The notes: generated from the letters alone by a model not told the origin. DNA of 64,000 nucleotides from Amaurobius ferox (GCA_951213105.1 OX578153.1:49091539-49155538), one strand, 5' to 3'. Numbered from the stretch's first letter, positions 44,636 to 57,099 are shown. Numbers and translations are program-made.

Positions 44636-45806
44636 TGTCGCGAACGTTTTGGTATACTCGACAGAGAAGACAAAGTTTTGAAATCAAACACATTTATTAA
44701 ACATGAAATAACAAGGCAGTTGATCGAAAACAGTGGAGTACAAGCATTTCTCGCAATAACTCAGAGTTACACTCGGTAGGGTGACCATTAAGAACACCCC
44801 TGGAGGAAGAGGAACCAAGAGAATACACATATTTTCTGATACATAAAATAAACACAATATTCCTCATATTATACTTAACATTTATATACGACATTTGTAT
44901 ACTTTGAACATATACGACATTTTCATATAACATCATCAATGATTCGATACTCACGAGGATTTGACAATTAACACTCTATTCGTTAGGTGGAAGACTAAAT
45001 ATATATAAAACTTTACCTCGTCTCTTTTAAATATAACATTTACAATTCTGTACCATGGGAAAGGATATCAGGATGGACTCTCGGCATAAACTCATCGAGA
45101 TTCTTGCGCAGAACAAAATCCATAATGGTCGGGAAACTTGACTACACAACATCATGCTGGCGGAATTCGACATCTTGGTTGGTTACGGAGATTGGTTGAT
45201 TCGTACCTTAGGACACAAGGAGGAGTCAGGCAAATACAAATCGCTATAAAATGAGCTTTCCCTCTTGCCCTATCAGCGATTCAAGCCGACCAGTGAAAGA
45301 ACCATTTTCTCTTTTCACAAGACTCATTATTCCATTACTACCAGGCTGATTCATTTAAAAACACGAGTGACTCATCTCTGAACCGAGCCAAACGACTCTA
45401 CGCACAACTTGTCGAACTATGTTACATATTTTAATCACATCCTTCCACTTTCAAAATTAATCCACCTTTTCTTAAAATTCGCGATCATACGCGAATCAAA
45501 CACACACGTCTACATTTTTCCACGACTCCTTCCACACTGCTTCCAAAATCCTTTTTCAAACGCGCGCGTGCGCAAAACCTGCAAGTTCCCAACTAGCGAC
45601 TGAGAAGCGAAAATACAAAACTATTACTATTTTTCTGGAACATAAACACTTTTGCGATTTTAGAGTTCACTTCCCTTAAAAGTCAATGTAATTGAAAACA
45701 TGTAGAAAAGACATCTATATTTCGAAATTGACACTTTCAATCACACAGAAATAAAACAATACTTTAATATACAATTTTAACACAGAGGTGTGAAAGCCTT
45801 ATCACA
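44636..45806 (-). repeat. 3' LTR (1171 bp)
   Basis: Plus-strand ends 'tgtcgcgaacg' and 'gccttatcaca'. Matches the other LTR in length and, at every position compared by eye, in sequence. The word upstream of its start on the minus strand is 'ccccgaaggag', a short purine tract that may serve for plus-strand priming. Confidence 0.92.
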
Positions 45807-47027
45807 CTCCTTCGGGGCCCGGGAAAAAAATTTCCTGCAAAGCGGGGAATTTTTCCGCACAATACTAGGAAAATACCTGCATTAAGTTCCCAATGACATA
45901 TGTTCCATTGAGAGGAATTTAGTGTAAATTTTGAGCGATGTACATGTACATCAAAGAAAAAAAACAAAAACAAACAAGATCATGACCAGCATAATAACCA
46001 AAATCCAAGAGTGGCCTAAAGTTTGACTCGTGAGTCAAAAAAAAATAAGTCTCAATACAAGCATAGACCTTTACAAGACAACACCAAATTAACAAGACAC
46101 AAATGATGAAATTGCCCCTTTTAAAATTTAAACACTAATACATTTTCTGGTGAGTACCACAGAGACATGAAAATTTAATTTACTCAACTCACAAAAAGTT
46201 TAACTAAACAAAAAGTTTTCTTTCTTCAAAAATTTTACAATTAAAATTCTATAAATTTACTTTTCACAGAAATCAATTTATTAACTATTATCCAACCTTG
46301 CCAACAAATTACTTTAAAGGACATTTTAAAAAAATTACTAATTTAGAAAATGAGACAAATTTTCAAACCAAGAATGTTGATCAGGCACCCAGGCAAGAAA
46401 CAAGTCCATTAGAAAGTTGCAAACCTAGAGGTGGCGGTACCCCCAACCAATAAGTCAACAAACACCAAATGACAAAAAAAAAATTTCTAAAATTTACTAG
46501 ACCTTTAAATTAAAAAAAAATCATTCACACATTCATAAAATAAAACAGAGATAAAAATTATCAGTTATCCTTAAAAATCCTTACCAAAACTCTAATCCAT
46601 CAAGTACTTAATTATCTTAAAATTACTTTAAAACATTACTGCTTATCATTAAAGTAAAGCAAAAAAAAATTATTATTTAAGTATTTAGAATTTTAAAACA
46701 CTACTTCAACCTGATTAACATGGCACTCACATTCAGAAAGCTGCACTGGCACAGAACTTGCAGTACAGAACATTCAGCTGACTGACACATAAAGCAAATT
46801 ACACAGAAGTTCAGAAATATTGGATCCATTTTAACATAGCATACAGTTTTGCAAAACATTTTGTGAAACAATTGAAAATATAATATTATGAAACATAATT
46901 GTCCATCTCACAACAATATCAGTCTTTTTTTTTTTTTTGAAAATGTGAGAATTTCATCATCTAAACATTTTACTTTACTTTTGAGCCAATTGCTCTCTTG
47001 ACATATTGCCTTAATTGACAAGTAACT
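45807..47027. other. Noncoding 3' region of the LTR element
   Basis: Between the gag-protease stop and the 3' LTR. AT-rich with no conserved pol sequence, which confirms that polymerase domains are not simply in another frame here. Confidence 0.6.
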
Positions 47028-49472
47028 TTAATGAATAAATTGGCCTCTTGGGCGCAAGTCATACTTGTGTGAATTAGGAACATTTTGAGTTTTAACCCTA
47101 TTTTGATGGTTTAGAAAATATCTACTTTTAAATTGTCTTGTTTCTTGAGTTGAAGAATTATCAATGTTATCATTATATGTGCTAGAAATCAATTCACTAC
47201 GTCTAGGAGGTAAAGGAGTTAATCTATTAACGTGGACCAATTGCTGATTACATGGATTGTTTTTGTGTTGAATGACAAAGTTAACTTCAGTACCACCTCT
47301 AACATGATTTTGCTTTTCCCCCATATGCAAAGTAACATTCTGTGCATTTACTACCAAATCTCTAAAAGATTTGCTTCCATTTTCCAAATCGTTAATATGT
47401 ACCTCTTCACTACCCAAATGTGGCACTACATTATTTTCCGAAAAATTTCTGCTCACATACTCTTCCCGAATGACCTGAGACTCATTCACTACCGGTGCCA
47501 GATCTGCTTTGCATTTGGCACATGCATTCGTATGGAACTCTTTCGGTTTACAGTCCTCTACCACACGAACATTTTTTCCACTACTCATCTGCGAGTCAGG
47601 CACAGCAATACGCTTTGCGACACTACTTAGGTTTGAGTCTGCAATTTCCGACTCATTTGCCGGTTCATGATTTGAAATCGAAAGTAAATTATTCGTACAT
47701 TGATAACCAACAAAAGGAATGGAAGAGTTTGAAAACTTAAAACAGAAGTGATTATAATCTATAATAGCATTATGTTTATGTAAAAACTTGTTACCAAGGA
47801 TTACATTATATGAAATAGGAGCTGGTGATTTTAACACAAAAAATTCGGTAGGGAATCTTTCTTTTCCCAAATTTAGTGAAATAGTGGCTAAACATTCAAC
47901 TTTAGTATCTTGTGAACTAAAGCTACGCAAAATTGTTGGTTTGTATGTTAGCAACATATGTGCAATGGGTACAGTATTTAAAGCTTCCTCATACACTAAA
48001 TTAATTGAACTACCCGTATCAATCAATATTGACACTTCACTGCTCACTAATTTTCCTTTTATAATAGAAGAAGATGACAAAGAATTTGTAATATTATGAC
48101 AAATATTATTTTCCTCAAAATGTGATGTTTGCCTATCAAAAGTTTTTCTATTATTATAATTGTGCATGGGATATCTACTCTGATTCCCAGAAGAATGATT
48201 TTTGGAATTTTGCAAAGATTTATATGACTCCTTATTTTTATAATTTTGCGTTCCTTGCTTTCTATACTTCCACTCATTTGCAGACATTTGCCCTCTGTGT
48301 CTTTCACCCTGGTGATACCTAGTTCCAGGACTGGTATAAATTTTCCTACATTTTATACCGTACACATCTCTTTTTTGAAAAACCTTTTTCCAACACTGTT
48401 CTTGAACGTGACCTAATTTACCACATTTGTCACACTTTGGACGCGGTGAACGCTTTTCGTTAACTTTATCTGAATTAAACTTAAATTTTTCTATTTTACC
48501 CCTAAGAAATTCAATGTCCCTTTCCTGTTCTAACACTTTTCTTTTTAAATCCGACATACTTTCACTTTGATCTGGTGTGAGAACATATTTTTCTGGTGTG
48601 AGAACACCTTTTTTTGTAAGTACCGGATTAGTCAAGTACATAGCATTATTTTCATTTAAAATAGATTCCTCAAGAATTGCAAGTTTTCTAGCCGAATAAA
48701 AATCTCTAGGGTTTTGTGACAACACCAATCTTTTTAGTTCCGGATATAAACCATTAATAAATGAAGTTTTCAAAAGTGTTTGCCTGATTTTATTCTCACT
48801 TTCGGAATCTACATCTTCCGGAACAACCTTAAATGAAGCAGCTTCGATTCTCATCGAAAACTGTTTAACCGACTCATTTGGTCTCTGTGTAAAGTTCACG
48901 AGTGAAATTATGTTTTTAGTAACATTTTCGGTCACTTCAAAATGATCTTTCAAAATGTGAATAATTTCCTGCAAATTTTTACAATTTCTGTGCTTTGGAT
49001 TCTCTTCAATCAATCTATTTGCTTCCCCCTCTAAATTCAATCTCAAACAAACCAATTTGTCACACTCACTCCAGTTTGCATGAGTGGCTACTAAATTTAA
49101 CTTTTCCAAAAACTGTGACAACGAAAGCTCTGAATTTCCCGAGAATTTTGGAATATGATGTGCGAACTTAGGTGTGAAAATATGGAATGATTTTAACATG
49201 TTATCATTTACCGATGAAGCACTGTTTTGATTTGGCAAAGTGCCAGAAGAAGAATTCAGACATACCGGCGATTTATCTGATATATTTTCCTCATTAGATT
49301 TAGCTTTGTGGCTAACATTTTTAATTTTACTTTTAGAATTAACAGAATCCGACTCAGTAGCAATATCAAGCGACAAATTCAAGGAGGAATTTAATTTTTT
49401 ACTTGAATTTTTACTCATCTTACCGACATTTACTTTTTTGTTTCTAGTAATTGGAGCCATTTTGCATAACAA
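47028..49472 (-). CDS. Gag-protease protein with integrase-like C-terminal tail
   Basis: 814 residues, uninterrupted. Residues 100-275 resemble a retrotransposon Gag core ('FLEKLNLVATHANWSECDKL', 'LEGEAN', 'SFINGLYPELKRLV'), and 303-332 is coil-like. C347-C350-H355-C360 is a CCHC zinc knuckle. Residues 480-565 are a retropepsin-type protease with the catalytic 'LIDTGSS' (483-489) and flap-side 'VILGNKFL'. RT, RNase H and the integrase core, expected next, are missing. Instead, residues 746-751 'VHVNRL' and 804-809 'YDLRPR' resemble the closing motifs of Ty3/gypsy integrases, so the frame seems to bridge a large in-frame deletion. Gag would package RNA and the protease would mature the particle. 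The second Met (codon 5, 49460) has the better context (A at -3, G at +4) and may be the real start. Confidence 0.85.
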   Translation of the reverse strand: MLCKMAPITRNKKVNVGKMSKNSSKKLNSSLNLSLDIATESDSVNSKSKIKNVSHKAKSNEENISDKSPVCLNSSSGTLPNQNSASSVNDNMLKSFHIFTPKFAHHIPKFSGNSELSLSQFLEKLNLVATHANWSECDKLVCLRLNLEGEANRLIEENPKHRNCKNLQEIIHILKDHFEVTENVTKNIISLVNFTQRPNESVKQFSMRIEAASFKVVPEDVDSESENKIRQTLLKTSFINGLYPELKRLVLSQNPRDFYSARKLAILEESILNENNAMYLTNPVLTKKGVLTPEKYVLTPDQSESMSDLKRKVLEQERDIEFLRGKIEKFKFNSDKVNEKRSPRPKCDKCGKLGHVQEQCWKKVFQKRDVYGIKCRKIYTSPGTRYHQGERHRGQMSANEWKYRKQGTQNYKNKESYKSLQNSKNHSSGNQSRYPMHNYNNRKTFDRQTSHFEENNICHNITNSLSSSSIIKGKLVSSEVSILIDTGSSINLVYEEALNTVPIAHMLLTYKPTILRSFSSQDTKVECLATISLNLGKERFPTEFFVLKSPAPISYNVILGNKFLHKHNAIIDYNHFCFKFSNSSIPFVGYQCTNNLLSISNHEPANESEIADSNLSSVAKRIAVPDSQMSSGKNVRVVEDCKPKEFHTNACAKCKADLAPVVNESQVIREEYVSRNFSENNVVPHLGSEEVHINDLENGSKSFRDLVVNAQNVTLHMGEKQNHVRGGTEVNFVIQHKNNPCNQQLVHVNRLTPLPPRRSELISSTYNDNIDNSSTQETRQFKSRYFLNHQNRVKTQNVPNSHKYDLRPRGQFIH

Positions 49473-49784
49473 TCAAATATACTCGTATAGTTTAACACAA
49501 TATGCAATTGCAATGTTCTTAAACAGTATTTACAATAAAACCAGTTTTTATCAAATCAAATGACATAAATATGCAAACAAATCAATTTTTTTTTATCAAA
49601 TGGCACATATCAAATTCCAAGAACACTCGTTTTTGAGAACACCGAAAGCAGAACATGGAACTCTGTTTACTTAAGAAAACACTCATTTTAGCACAACGGT
49701 AATTTTTAACCTTCAAAATTTCAATTCTTAAGAAAATTTTTAAAAATTTTAATTCTCTCAGCTCTTCCCCACTCACCGAGAAAA

Positions 49785-49796
49785 GTAACGGCACCA
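49785..49796 (-). promoter_or_regulatory. Primer binding site
   Basis: Four bases inside the 5' LTR the minus strand reads 'tggtgccgttac'. The first nine bases match what a tRNA-His 3' end (...CGGCACCA) would pair with, and one of the next three differs. The tRNA-His assignment rests on general knowledge of tRNA-His ends and is tentative. Confidence 0.6.
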
Positions 49797-49800
49797 ATTC

Positions 49801-50971
49801 TGTCGCGAACGTTTTGGTATACTCGACAGAGAAGACAAAGTTTTGAAATCAAACACATTTATTAAACATGAAATAACAAGGCAGTTGATCGAAAACAGTG
49901 GAGTACAAGCATTTCTCGCAATAACTCAGAGTTACACTCGGTAGGGTGACCATTAAGAACACCCCTGGAGGAAGAGGAACCAAGAGAATACACATATTTT
50001 CTGATACATAAAATAAACACAATATTCCTCATATTATACTTAACATTTATATACGACATTTGTATACTTTGAACATATACGACATTTTCATATAACATCA
50101 TCAATGATTCGATACTCACGAGGATTTGACAATTAACACTCTATTCGTTAGGTGGAAGACTAAATATATATAAAACTTTACCTCGTCTCTTTTAAATATA
50201 ACATTTACAATTCTGTACCATGGGAAAGGATATCAGGATGGACTCTCGGCATAAACTCATCGAGATTCTTGCGCAGAACAAAATCCATAATGGTCGGGAA
50301 ACTTGACTACACAACATCATGCTGGCGGAATTCGACATCTTGGTTGGTTACGGAGATTGGTTGATTCGTACCTTAGGACACAAGGAGGAGTCAGGCAAAT
50401 ACAAATCGCTATAAAATGAGCTTTCCCTCTTGCCCTATCAGCGATTCAAGCCGACCAGTGAAAGAACCATTTTCTCTTTTCACAAGACTCATTATTCCAT
50501 TACTACCAGGCTGATTCATTTAAAAACACGAGTGACTCATCTCTGAACCGAGCCAAACGACTCTACGCACAACTTGTCGAACTATGTTACATATTTTAAT
50601 CACATCCTTCCACTTTCAAAATTAATCCACCTTTTCTTAAAATTCGCGATCATACGCGAATCAAACACACACGTCTACATTTTTCCACGACTCCTTCCAC
50701 ACTGCTTCCAAAATCCTTTTTCAAACGCGCGCGTGCGCAAAACCTGCAAGTTCCCAACTAGCGACTGAGAAGCGAAAATACAAAACTATTACTATTTTTC
50801 TGGAACATAAACACTTTTGCGATTTTAGAGTTCACTTCCCTTAAAAGTCAATGTAATTGAAAACATGTAGAAAAGACATCTATATTTCGAAATTGACACT
50901 TTCAATCACACAGAAATAAAACAATACTTTAATATACAATTTTAACACAGAGGTGTGAAAGCCTTATCACA
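49801..50971 (-). repeat. 5' LTR (1171 bp)
   Basis: Same length and ends as the 3' LTR. As the upstream LTR on the minus strand it would carry the promoter. The 'tatatataaaac' word near 50165 (plus strand) and AT-rich words on the minus strand are candidates only. Confidence 0.92.
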
Positions 50972-51618
50972 TATTCCAACTAAACTACAAAGTAAGTAAG
51001 TTTTTATTTTCTATACGTATAAAAGTATTTATTTTATGCTTTTGTTGTAAAAAGTGCATTTTTTGTTGTAGCCTATGTTTCATACTGTAGGTGTATTTGG
51101 CCGTAAGTAACGTCAATTCAAAACATTTTTGTCGATCGGAATTTCCCGATCGACAAAAGTGTCTTAACTATACCTCTAATTCTGCCGTACTTTCTAACAA
51201 AGCAATATAAAGAAATTAATTATAATTTGAAGAATATTTTATAGAGATTCGCGATGTTTAAACATTTATACTTACAAGATCAGTATATGTTCAGGATTTA
51301 CATTCGAAATAGCATGATTCAATCTGCTGTTTACGCTGTAAATGCGATAAAACTCGATTACCGGTTTAAAATAATTTTTTCAGCAATCTGATTCCTATTT
51401 TTAAAATCTTACCGAATTTTAAGGCAACAACGATCAAATCCGATTGCATCTACTTCATTAAATTTGGAAAAAACATGAATGAAGGACGGACTCATTTTTT
51501 TAAATGAATTCGATCTATTAATATAAGTGTTTCTTTTCACAATGCTATACAAAATAACATTTTTTAACATTTTATATTTTTTGTTGATTTTCATTTTATG
51601 GTTTTATTCGTTTGTATA
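50972..51618. other. Flank between LTR element and Tigger-type element
   Basis: No gene. It contains a perfect hairpin listed separately at 51127-51158. Confidence 0.5.
51127..51158. repeat. Perfect 13 bp hairpin, 6-base loop
   Basis: 'ttttgtcgatcgg' (51127-51139) and its exact reverse complement (51146-51158) surround 'aatttc'. The stem is GC-rich for this region. It might be a small transcript terminator-like or element-end structure; no function is shown. Confidence 0.75.
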
Positions 51619-54017
51619 CAGTGGAATCTCGTTACAACGAACACCAGTTTAACGAATATTGGGCGATGTTTTGAAAAAATTCCTATTCTTTCCTCATTAA
51701 ATATTTTCACATTAACGAATGAATTTCAACTATGAAAGCATTTGTTTTTTCGGATTAACGAATTTTTTTCTTTCATTTTACCTCAGAAACCCCTTTCTAG
51801 ATCTAAAAGTTGTAATATTTAAGAAAAAACTTCCCACCGTTATTACAGCCTTCTTGTATAACGTTGCATTTTAATATTTCACTATGATAACATTTAATAC
51901 TCCTTTTTATTTTTACTTGCAATAAAGTTGTTTATTTTTAAAAGAAAGATATACTTTTTAAGTAGGGTACTTCATAATTATAAACCTTTTGGAAGTAAAC
52001 GTGCAACTGAAAGTGGTTTCTGGGGCAACCACCCCTTATCTAGATATTTTTATCTACATGACCAGGTGTATAGATAATGCATCCGGGGGGGGGGGGGACA
52101 TGTGATTATTTTCCCTGAAAATTCTTTCATATATGAACTGATAAGAAAATTGAGATTAGCTGTATTGTCGAGTACATTAAACGTGTACTGTAGTTAGTTT
52201 ATTTGGCTGTACAGCTGTACTTTTCTGTTTCTGATTTAAAATGTCCGAAAGAAGTGAAAGCAGTTAGTTCGCTTTAAAAGAAAAAGTTGAAATTTTGGAA
52301 GCAGTACAATCTGGAAGAAAGCAAGTTGATATTGCAAAGGAATGTGGGGTTGCTGCTTCTACATTATCTACGATTTAAAAAAAAATAACAAAATTTTAAA
52401 ACTTTCTGAGCAGTCTGTTTTATGTCCCGACAGGAAAAGACTTTGTTTAGGAAATCATTAAAACATTGATGAAGCTGTGTACAGATGTTCGACCGAAAAA
52501 TATTCCTGTTTTTATGTCAATGATATGAACTAATGCGAAAGAATTTGCAGAAGTTGTGAAAGTAAAAGAATTTGATGCTAGTTCTGCATGGTTGTTTCAT
52601 TTCCATGAAAGATATGGAATAACATAAAAACAAGTCAGTGGAGATGAAAAATGTACTGATTTATCGGCTGCACGTGAATGGAAAGAAGACAAACTGCTGG
52701 AAATTTTGGAAGATTATGAACCTAAAGACATATTTAATGCTAATGAAACAGCCTTTTTCTACCAACTGCCACCAAATCGTACTATGGCGAAATAAGGCGA
52801 ACAGTGCAAAGGTGGAAGAAAATCAAAAGTTTGCATCTCAGTTCTCTTTTGTTGTAATGCAACTGGCACAGAAAAACTAATCCCACTAGTGATTGGAAAA
52901 TCCGCAAAACCTCATTGTTTTAAAAATGTTTTATCACTTCTCTGCAATTACAAAAACAACACCTGAGCCTGGATAACAAAAAATATTCCCGCTAACTGCA
53001 TTTCAATTTTACGGCCTCTCGACCAGGGCATCATAAAAAATGTTTAAATTCATTTTCGTTGACGACTTGTTGAAAAAATACTTGCAAACTTGAATGATGA
53101 GTACTAGTATGGCAAGTAACCTCAGACAAGTCATTGCAATGATATTTGTTGCTTGGCAAAATGTGTCCCAGTCTATAATCCAGAACTGTTAGAAGAAGTT
53201 GGGTATTCTCTTTAGAATGTGATAAGAATATATCTGTTTTAGGATTCTACAGCTGTCGATTTTCCTAAAGATCTATGGACTACAGCATCCAAAGAGCTTA
53301 ATTTTCCTTTAACAATATCACCTTTTGATTATGTTGGATACGATGAGGAAGCTTTTATAAGTTCAGACTTGACAACTAGTGAAATTATAGCTAGTCTTGA
53401 TAGTAGCAACTGCGAAGACATAAAAGATGATGAAAGAGATGAGTGACAATGATGAATTTGTACCAGATGACCGACCCTCCAGTGTCTTTCCAAACAGTCC
53501 TTTCAAGTATCGAATTTTAGCTCAGCAATAAACCGTTCCTGAATATTTTTATTCCTTAAGCGATATCGAAAACTGTTAACAAACAATCTTTATCACTTCC
53601 AGTGCAAACAAAAATTTCTGACTATTTTTCGAATATGTAATTGATTCTTCTTATCCTGGAAATAAGGCCACTTGCAGTCAGTTTTTTTTAGGTATGTTTG
53701 ATTTGTTTTATATTATGCTTTACATAAAGAATTGACTGCTACAATCAATATAATTACACAATTTAAATATATGTGTGATAAATTTATTCCTCTTTATTCT
53801 AAAATGCATCTTTGATTAATGAAAAAAAAAAAAAAGAAATAGTTGTATTTGTATATAATTAAAAATATATCATAGCATATAGTATGGTTTCATTATGTTT
53901 CTTCCTATACCTTCCATTTTTTAAATGTCTGCCATTTTAAATTTTCGCTTTAACTTAATTCAAAATAACGAATTTTTACTGCGGTCCCTAGAAATTCGTT
54001 GTAATGAGATTCCACTG
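51619..54017 (+). mobile_element. Tigger-type DNA transposon (2399 bp)
   Basis: The ends 'cagtggaatctcgttacaac' and, reversed, 'cagtggaatctcattacaac' match for over 20 bases. TA lies on both sides (51617-51618 and 54018-54019). Further 'aacgaat' words occur inside both ends. It encodes a decayed Tigger transposase. One end contains a G-run near 52086. Confidence 0.88.
52241..53470 (+). pseudogene. Tigger-type transposase, decayed
   Basis: ATG at 52241. After a stop at codon 9 comes 'EKVEILEAVQSGRKQVDIAK', followed by 'ECGVAASTLSTI', the CENP-B-type helix-turn-helix. Next is a second DNA-binding region ('FHERYGI' near 52605). The catalytic domain starts at 'KDIFNANETAFFYQLPPNRT' (near 52725). 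There the first catalytic Asp of the usual N-A-D-E-T motif is replaced by Asn. 'KVCISVLFCCNATGTEKLIP' and 'SAKPHCFKNV' follow, then 'LRPLDQGIIKNV' near 53010. The segment that should hold the second Asp (the DN-x-x-x-H motif) appears deleted between these. Many stops and shifts; inactive. Confidence 0.8.
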
Positions 54018-54019
54018 TA

Positions 54020-56697
54020 CCCCTATGAATCTATCTATAATTCTTCAGCTGTAAATTGTTATGAAATTATTGCATACATTTTAATATAAAAAAGGCAATT
54101 TCATTTTTTTACCTTCATATACAAGGGTTTTCCTCCCTACACAATCACCAAATATAAATTTTATTTGCCTGAAATTCAGTTTTTCTGTTGTATTAGGTTA
54201 AGTATTTACATGTTAAATTTAATACAAATGAATGTTTAACAAAAATTTGTTTTAATGTGCACAAGATTTGCAGGTTGTATTTGGTATAAGGTATATTGCT
54301 ATTACACATTTATAATATATAATGCAGGGGTGATATGGAAACTATTTTTCTTCTTAAAAAGATAGAAAACTCACTAGTTGAATGCATTTACAAAACGTGC
54401 ACCACATAACCATTTATGTTAACATTCTCTTAGGAGAGGGAAATTGGCAATAACTGTTATATTATTGATTTATAAATGAAATTGTCCTTGCTCTTATTTA
54501 CTATTGATCATAATTTTAATGTTGATATTTACCATTTATCTAAAAGATATTTATGATAATAATAATTAGGAAAACATAGTTAATATATTTTAATTTCAAA
54601 ACATGCATAATACCGAACCAATACTAAAACAAAAATTCAGAAACAAACTGAGAAATCCACAAAAAACCCAAGTGGGCTATCTTTTTCTAAAATAAGGTGG
54701 TTTTTTTTTCAACTCCGATATATTAGAGCTTATTGTAATCATGAATGGTAGATTTATTCGGCTAATGTTATCAGTTATTGTAACACTTAATGTGAACTAA
54801 ATGTTCCAGTTAGGTAGTCCTGAAAATAGGCATCACTCACCTCAGTACCTAATCAGGCCCTGATTATGTATAACCATACTTATGGATTTTACTAAAATTC
54901 TGCATAGTGGCCATTAAACTTAAAACTACATACTTCCTATTAAGCGAAAGTTTGAATTTTCATGTCTACAGTTAGAGCATACAACTTTTCTTTATAATCT
55001 TGTCTTATCAGCATGGTTGATTGTTTAATGTTGCTTGGGAACAGGATTGCTGAATATTGTTTGCTATATGGAAACTAAAATTTTGAAAATGGTGTGTAAA
55101 AAATACAATTATGGTTTGTAATGTTTGTGTTATTTTTAAATCTAAATTTAAGTTGAGACTGACCTTCGAATGCACTTCTAATACCTTCGAATGCATGTAT
55201 AAACATTAACTGTAACATAACAAGTTCATGTGCCTTAAGGTACTTGTAAGCAAGGCTAGAAGGTAGGTGAAGAGTGTTTATTTTGAACTGCAGAAACAAT
55301 ATAGGAAATTTCACATGTGGATTAGGCTTTATATTTACTCTTTTACCTTCTAAATTTATGAGGAAAGAGATAAATGCAATAAAGATTACTTGTTTTCGGG
55401 TTCAAGAAAGAAGAGGCCTAGAACTAATTATATAGTTATAGAGCTTTAGATATTTGTATTAGACTTCAAATGTAATGTAAGGGAAGAAATGGACTCACAA
55501 TTGCCTTGTTGAAGCGATTTTGTAAATAAACGCTGTAGAACAGCTTTGCACCAAATATAAAGTATCAACTTTGAGTAAATTGTATATTATATGGAACCTA
55601 CAAGAAGTTAGTGAATTTAGAAATATTACTCTAAAGGTAGTCACTTACCAGTTTCTTATTTGACTATGCATGCAAAAATGTAATTATCAGGAATTTTGAA
55701 TGTTTTACCAGGTCAGACTATTGCATCGTAGCATCTTTTTTGAAACTTTTAGCATTTATAGTACTGCATTTTAAACTATCTTTTAAAATACTCATTCACA
55801 TGAATGAAGATTATTTTCTGAAACAGAAGATTTTTATTCCAAAGGAAATATCTAAAGTTATATGATAGAAATTTTTCCAAAGACACAATTGTTATGAAAA
55901 TATTAAAACATATTGTCTAAATAATTAAAACACATGCGACTGTACAGAGTTTTTCTCCACCTAATTCACATTCATCAAAATCATTGTTGTCGTCTAATAG
56001 TTTCTTTTTTCTGTGGGAAACCTTTAGCATTTTTGAAAGAATAATTTATAAAAATTAATATTTTTAATTATTTGCCAAAAAAAAAAACTGAAAATCAGGC
56101 CAAAAAGTCTTTTGCAGAATTTCATTAAAATAGAACATTTGCTAAAAAAAAAATGCAAAATGCATTGTTGCATAGGAGAATTCACATTAAGAAACAATTG
56201 TAAATAAAATTATTGATGTGCACATGATTATCTAATACTCGAAGTTGTAAAATAGACATACACAGATGTTCTAAATTTCGGCTAATTTTGAATTAGCATT
56301 TTAGACAGTAATGAATCAGGTCATTTTATTACTGCATGTACATAATATACTTATTTTGTCATATGTTTCAGAAATGTGTTAATTATCTTATTTTATTGCT
56401 TTCATACACTGAAAACGATTGCAACAATTCTTGCAACTGAAAAATTGCAACAAACGATTGCAACAACAAGTTTCAATATTTATGTTAAATGCATTTTTAT
56501 TATTTGTCTTTATTTTTCACGTCAGCACAATTATATACAGTGCAGTATTTATGGAGGAAGTTAATGCTATAATGGTAGCTTGTACTATTTAATGTCACAA
56601 GATGCCAATATTTATCGACAATTTTCATTTATAATTTTCACGTAATTGCTAGTTTCTGGTTATGGTAGCAATAGATGGTGGCATGAGTTGTAAAATT
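54020..56697. other. Long noncoding stretch, possible intron
   Basis: AT-rich, no recognised repeat or gene. Because exon-like pieces of a gene lie at 58.4-60.5 kb on the plus strand, this could be upstream intron or flank. Confidence 0.35.
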
Positions 56698-56771
56698 TAT
56701 GTATTCACTTGGATTTGAACCAAAGACCTCATTTGTGAAGACTGCTAGTTCTCTACCATCCAAGCCAAAGC
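56698..56771 (-). tRNA. tRNA-like sequence, probably pseudo or a SINE head
   Basis: The minus strand reads 'tggcttggatggtagagaac' (A-box-like), then, at tRNA-like spacing, 'ggttcaaatcc', a perfect B box. The T arm can pair ('tttgg' with 'ccaag'). The acceptor and anticodon arms do not pair convincingly, so a working tRNA is unlikely. Confidence 0.4.
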
Positions 56772-57099
56772 TTTAGATTAAGTTGTTTTAATATTATTGT
56801 AGGACAAAAAATGCGTAGAGAATTCATTTTCTAAATTCTGTCAATTTATTTAATGATTTGTGAAAATGATTGTTTGTAAAAACAAGGGACTTGCTAAAGT
56901 GTAATAAATATTCTAAAGTAATTTTAATTAGGACCCTTTGTGTTTTGTGATGGAATCACTTTAGTTAGCGACTTGTTGATAATGCTGTAAACTTGTGTTC
57001 CGCTCGTAAATATTAGATTGAACCAGAAGAGATTAAAGATTGTTTGTAATATTTTCTTAATTTATGCTATATAATAATTCAATTGTTTGGAAGAAATAA

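Larger units (their letters stand above)
44636..50971 (-). mobile_element. LTR retrotransposon, Ty3/gypsy-like, lacking polymerase (6336 bp)
   Basis: Two 1171 bp direct repeats at 44636-45806 and 49801-50971 start TGT and end ACA. TATT lies immediately outside each end (44632-44635, 50972-50975), a 4 bp target duplication. The element reads on the minus strand, so the 5' LTR is at the high coordinates. Inside are a primer site, one long gag-protease gene and 1.2 kb of noncoding 3' sequence. RT, RNase H and the integrase core are absent, so mobilisation would need enzymes from an autonomous relative. Confidence 0.92.

Noticed and set aside
44697..44954. 85-residue frame, identical at 49862-50119
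   Set aside because: Lies inside both LTRs on the coding strand of the element but has no domain. Identity reflects LTR identity, not gene duplication.
47232..47630. 132-residue plus-strand frame
   Set aside because: Antisense shadow of the gag-protease gene.
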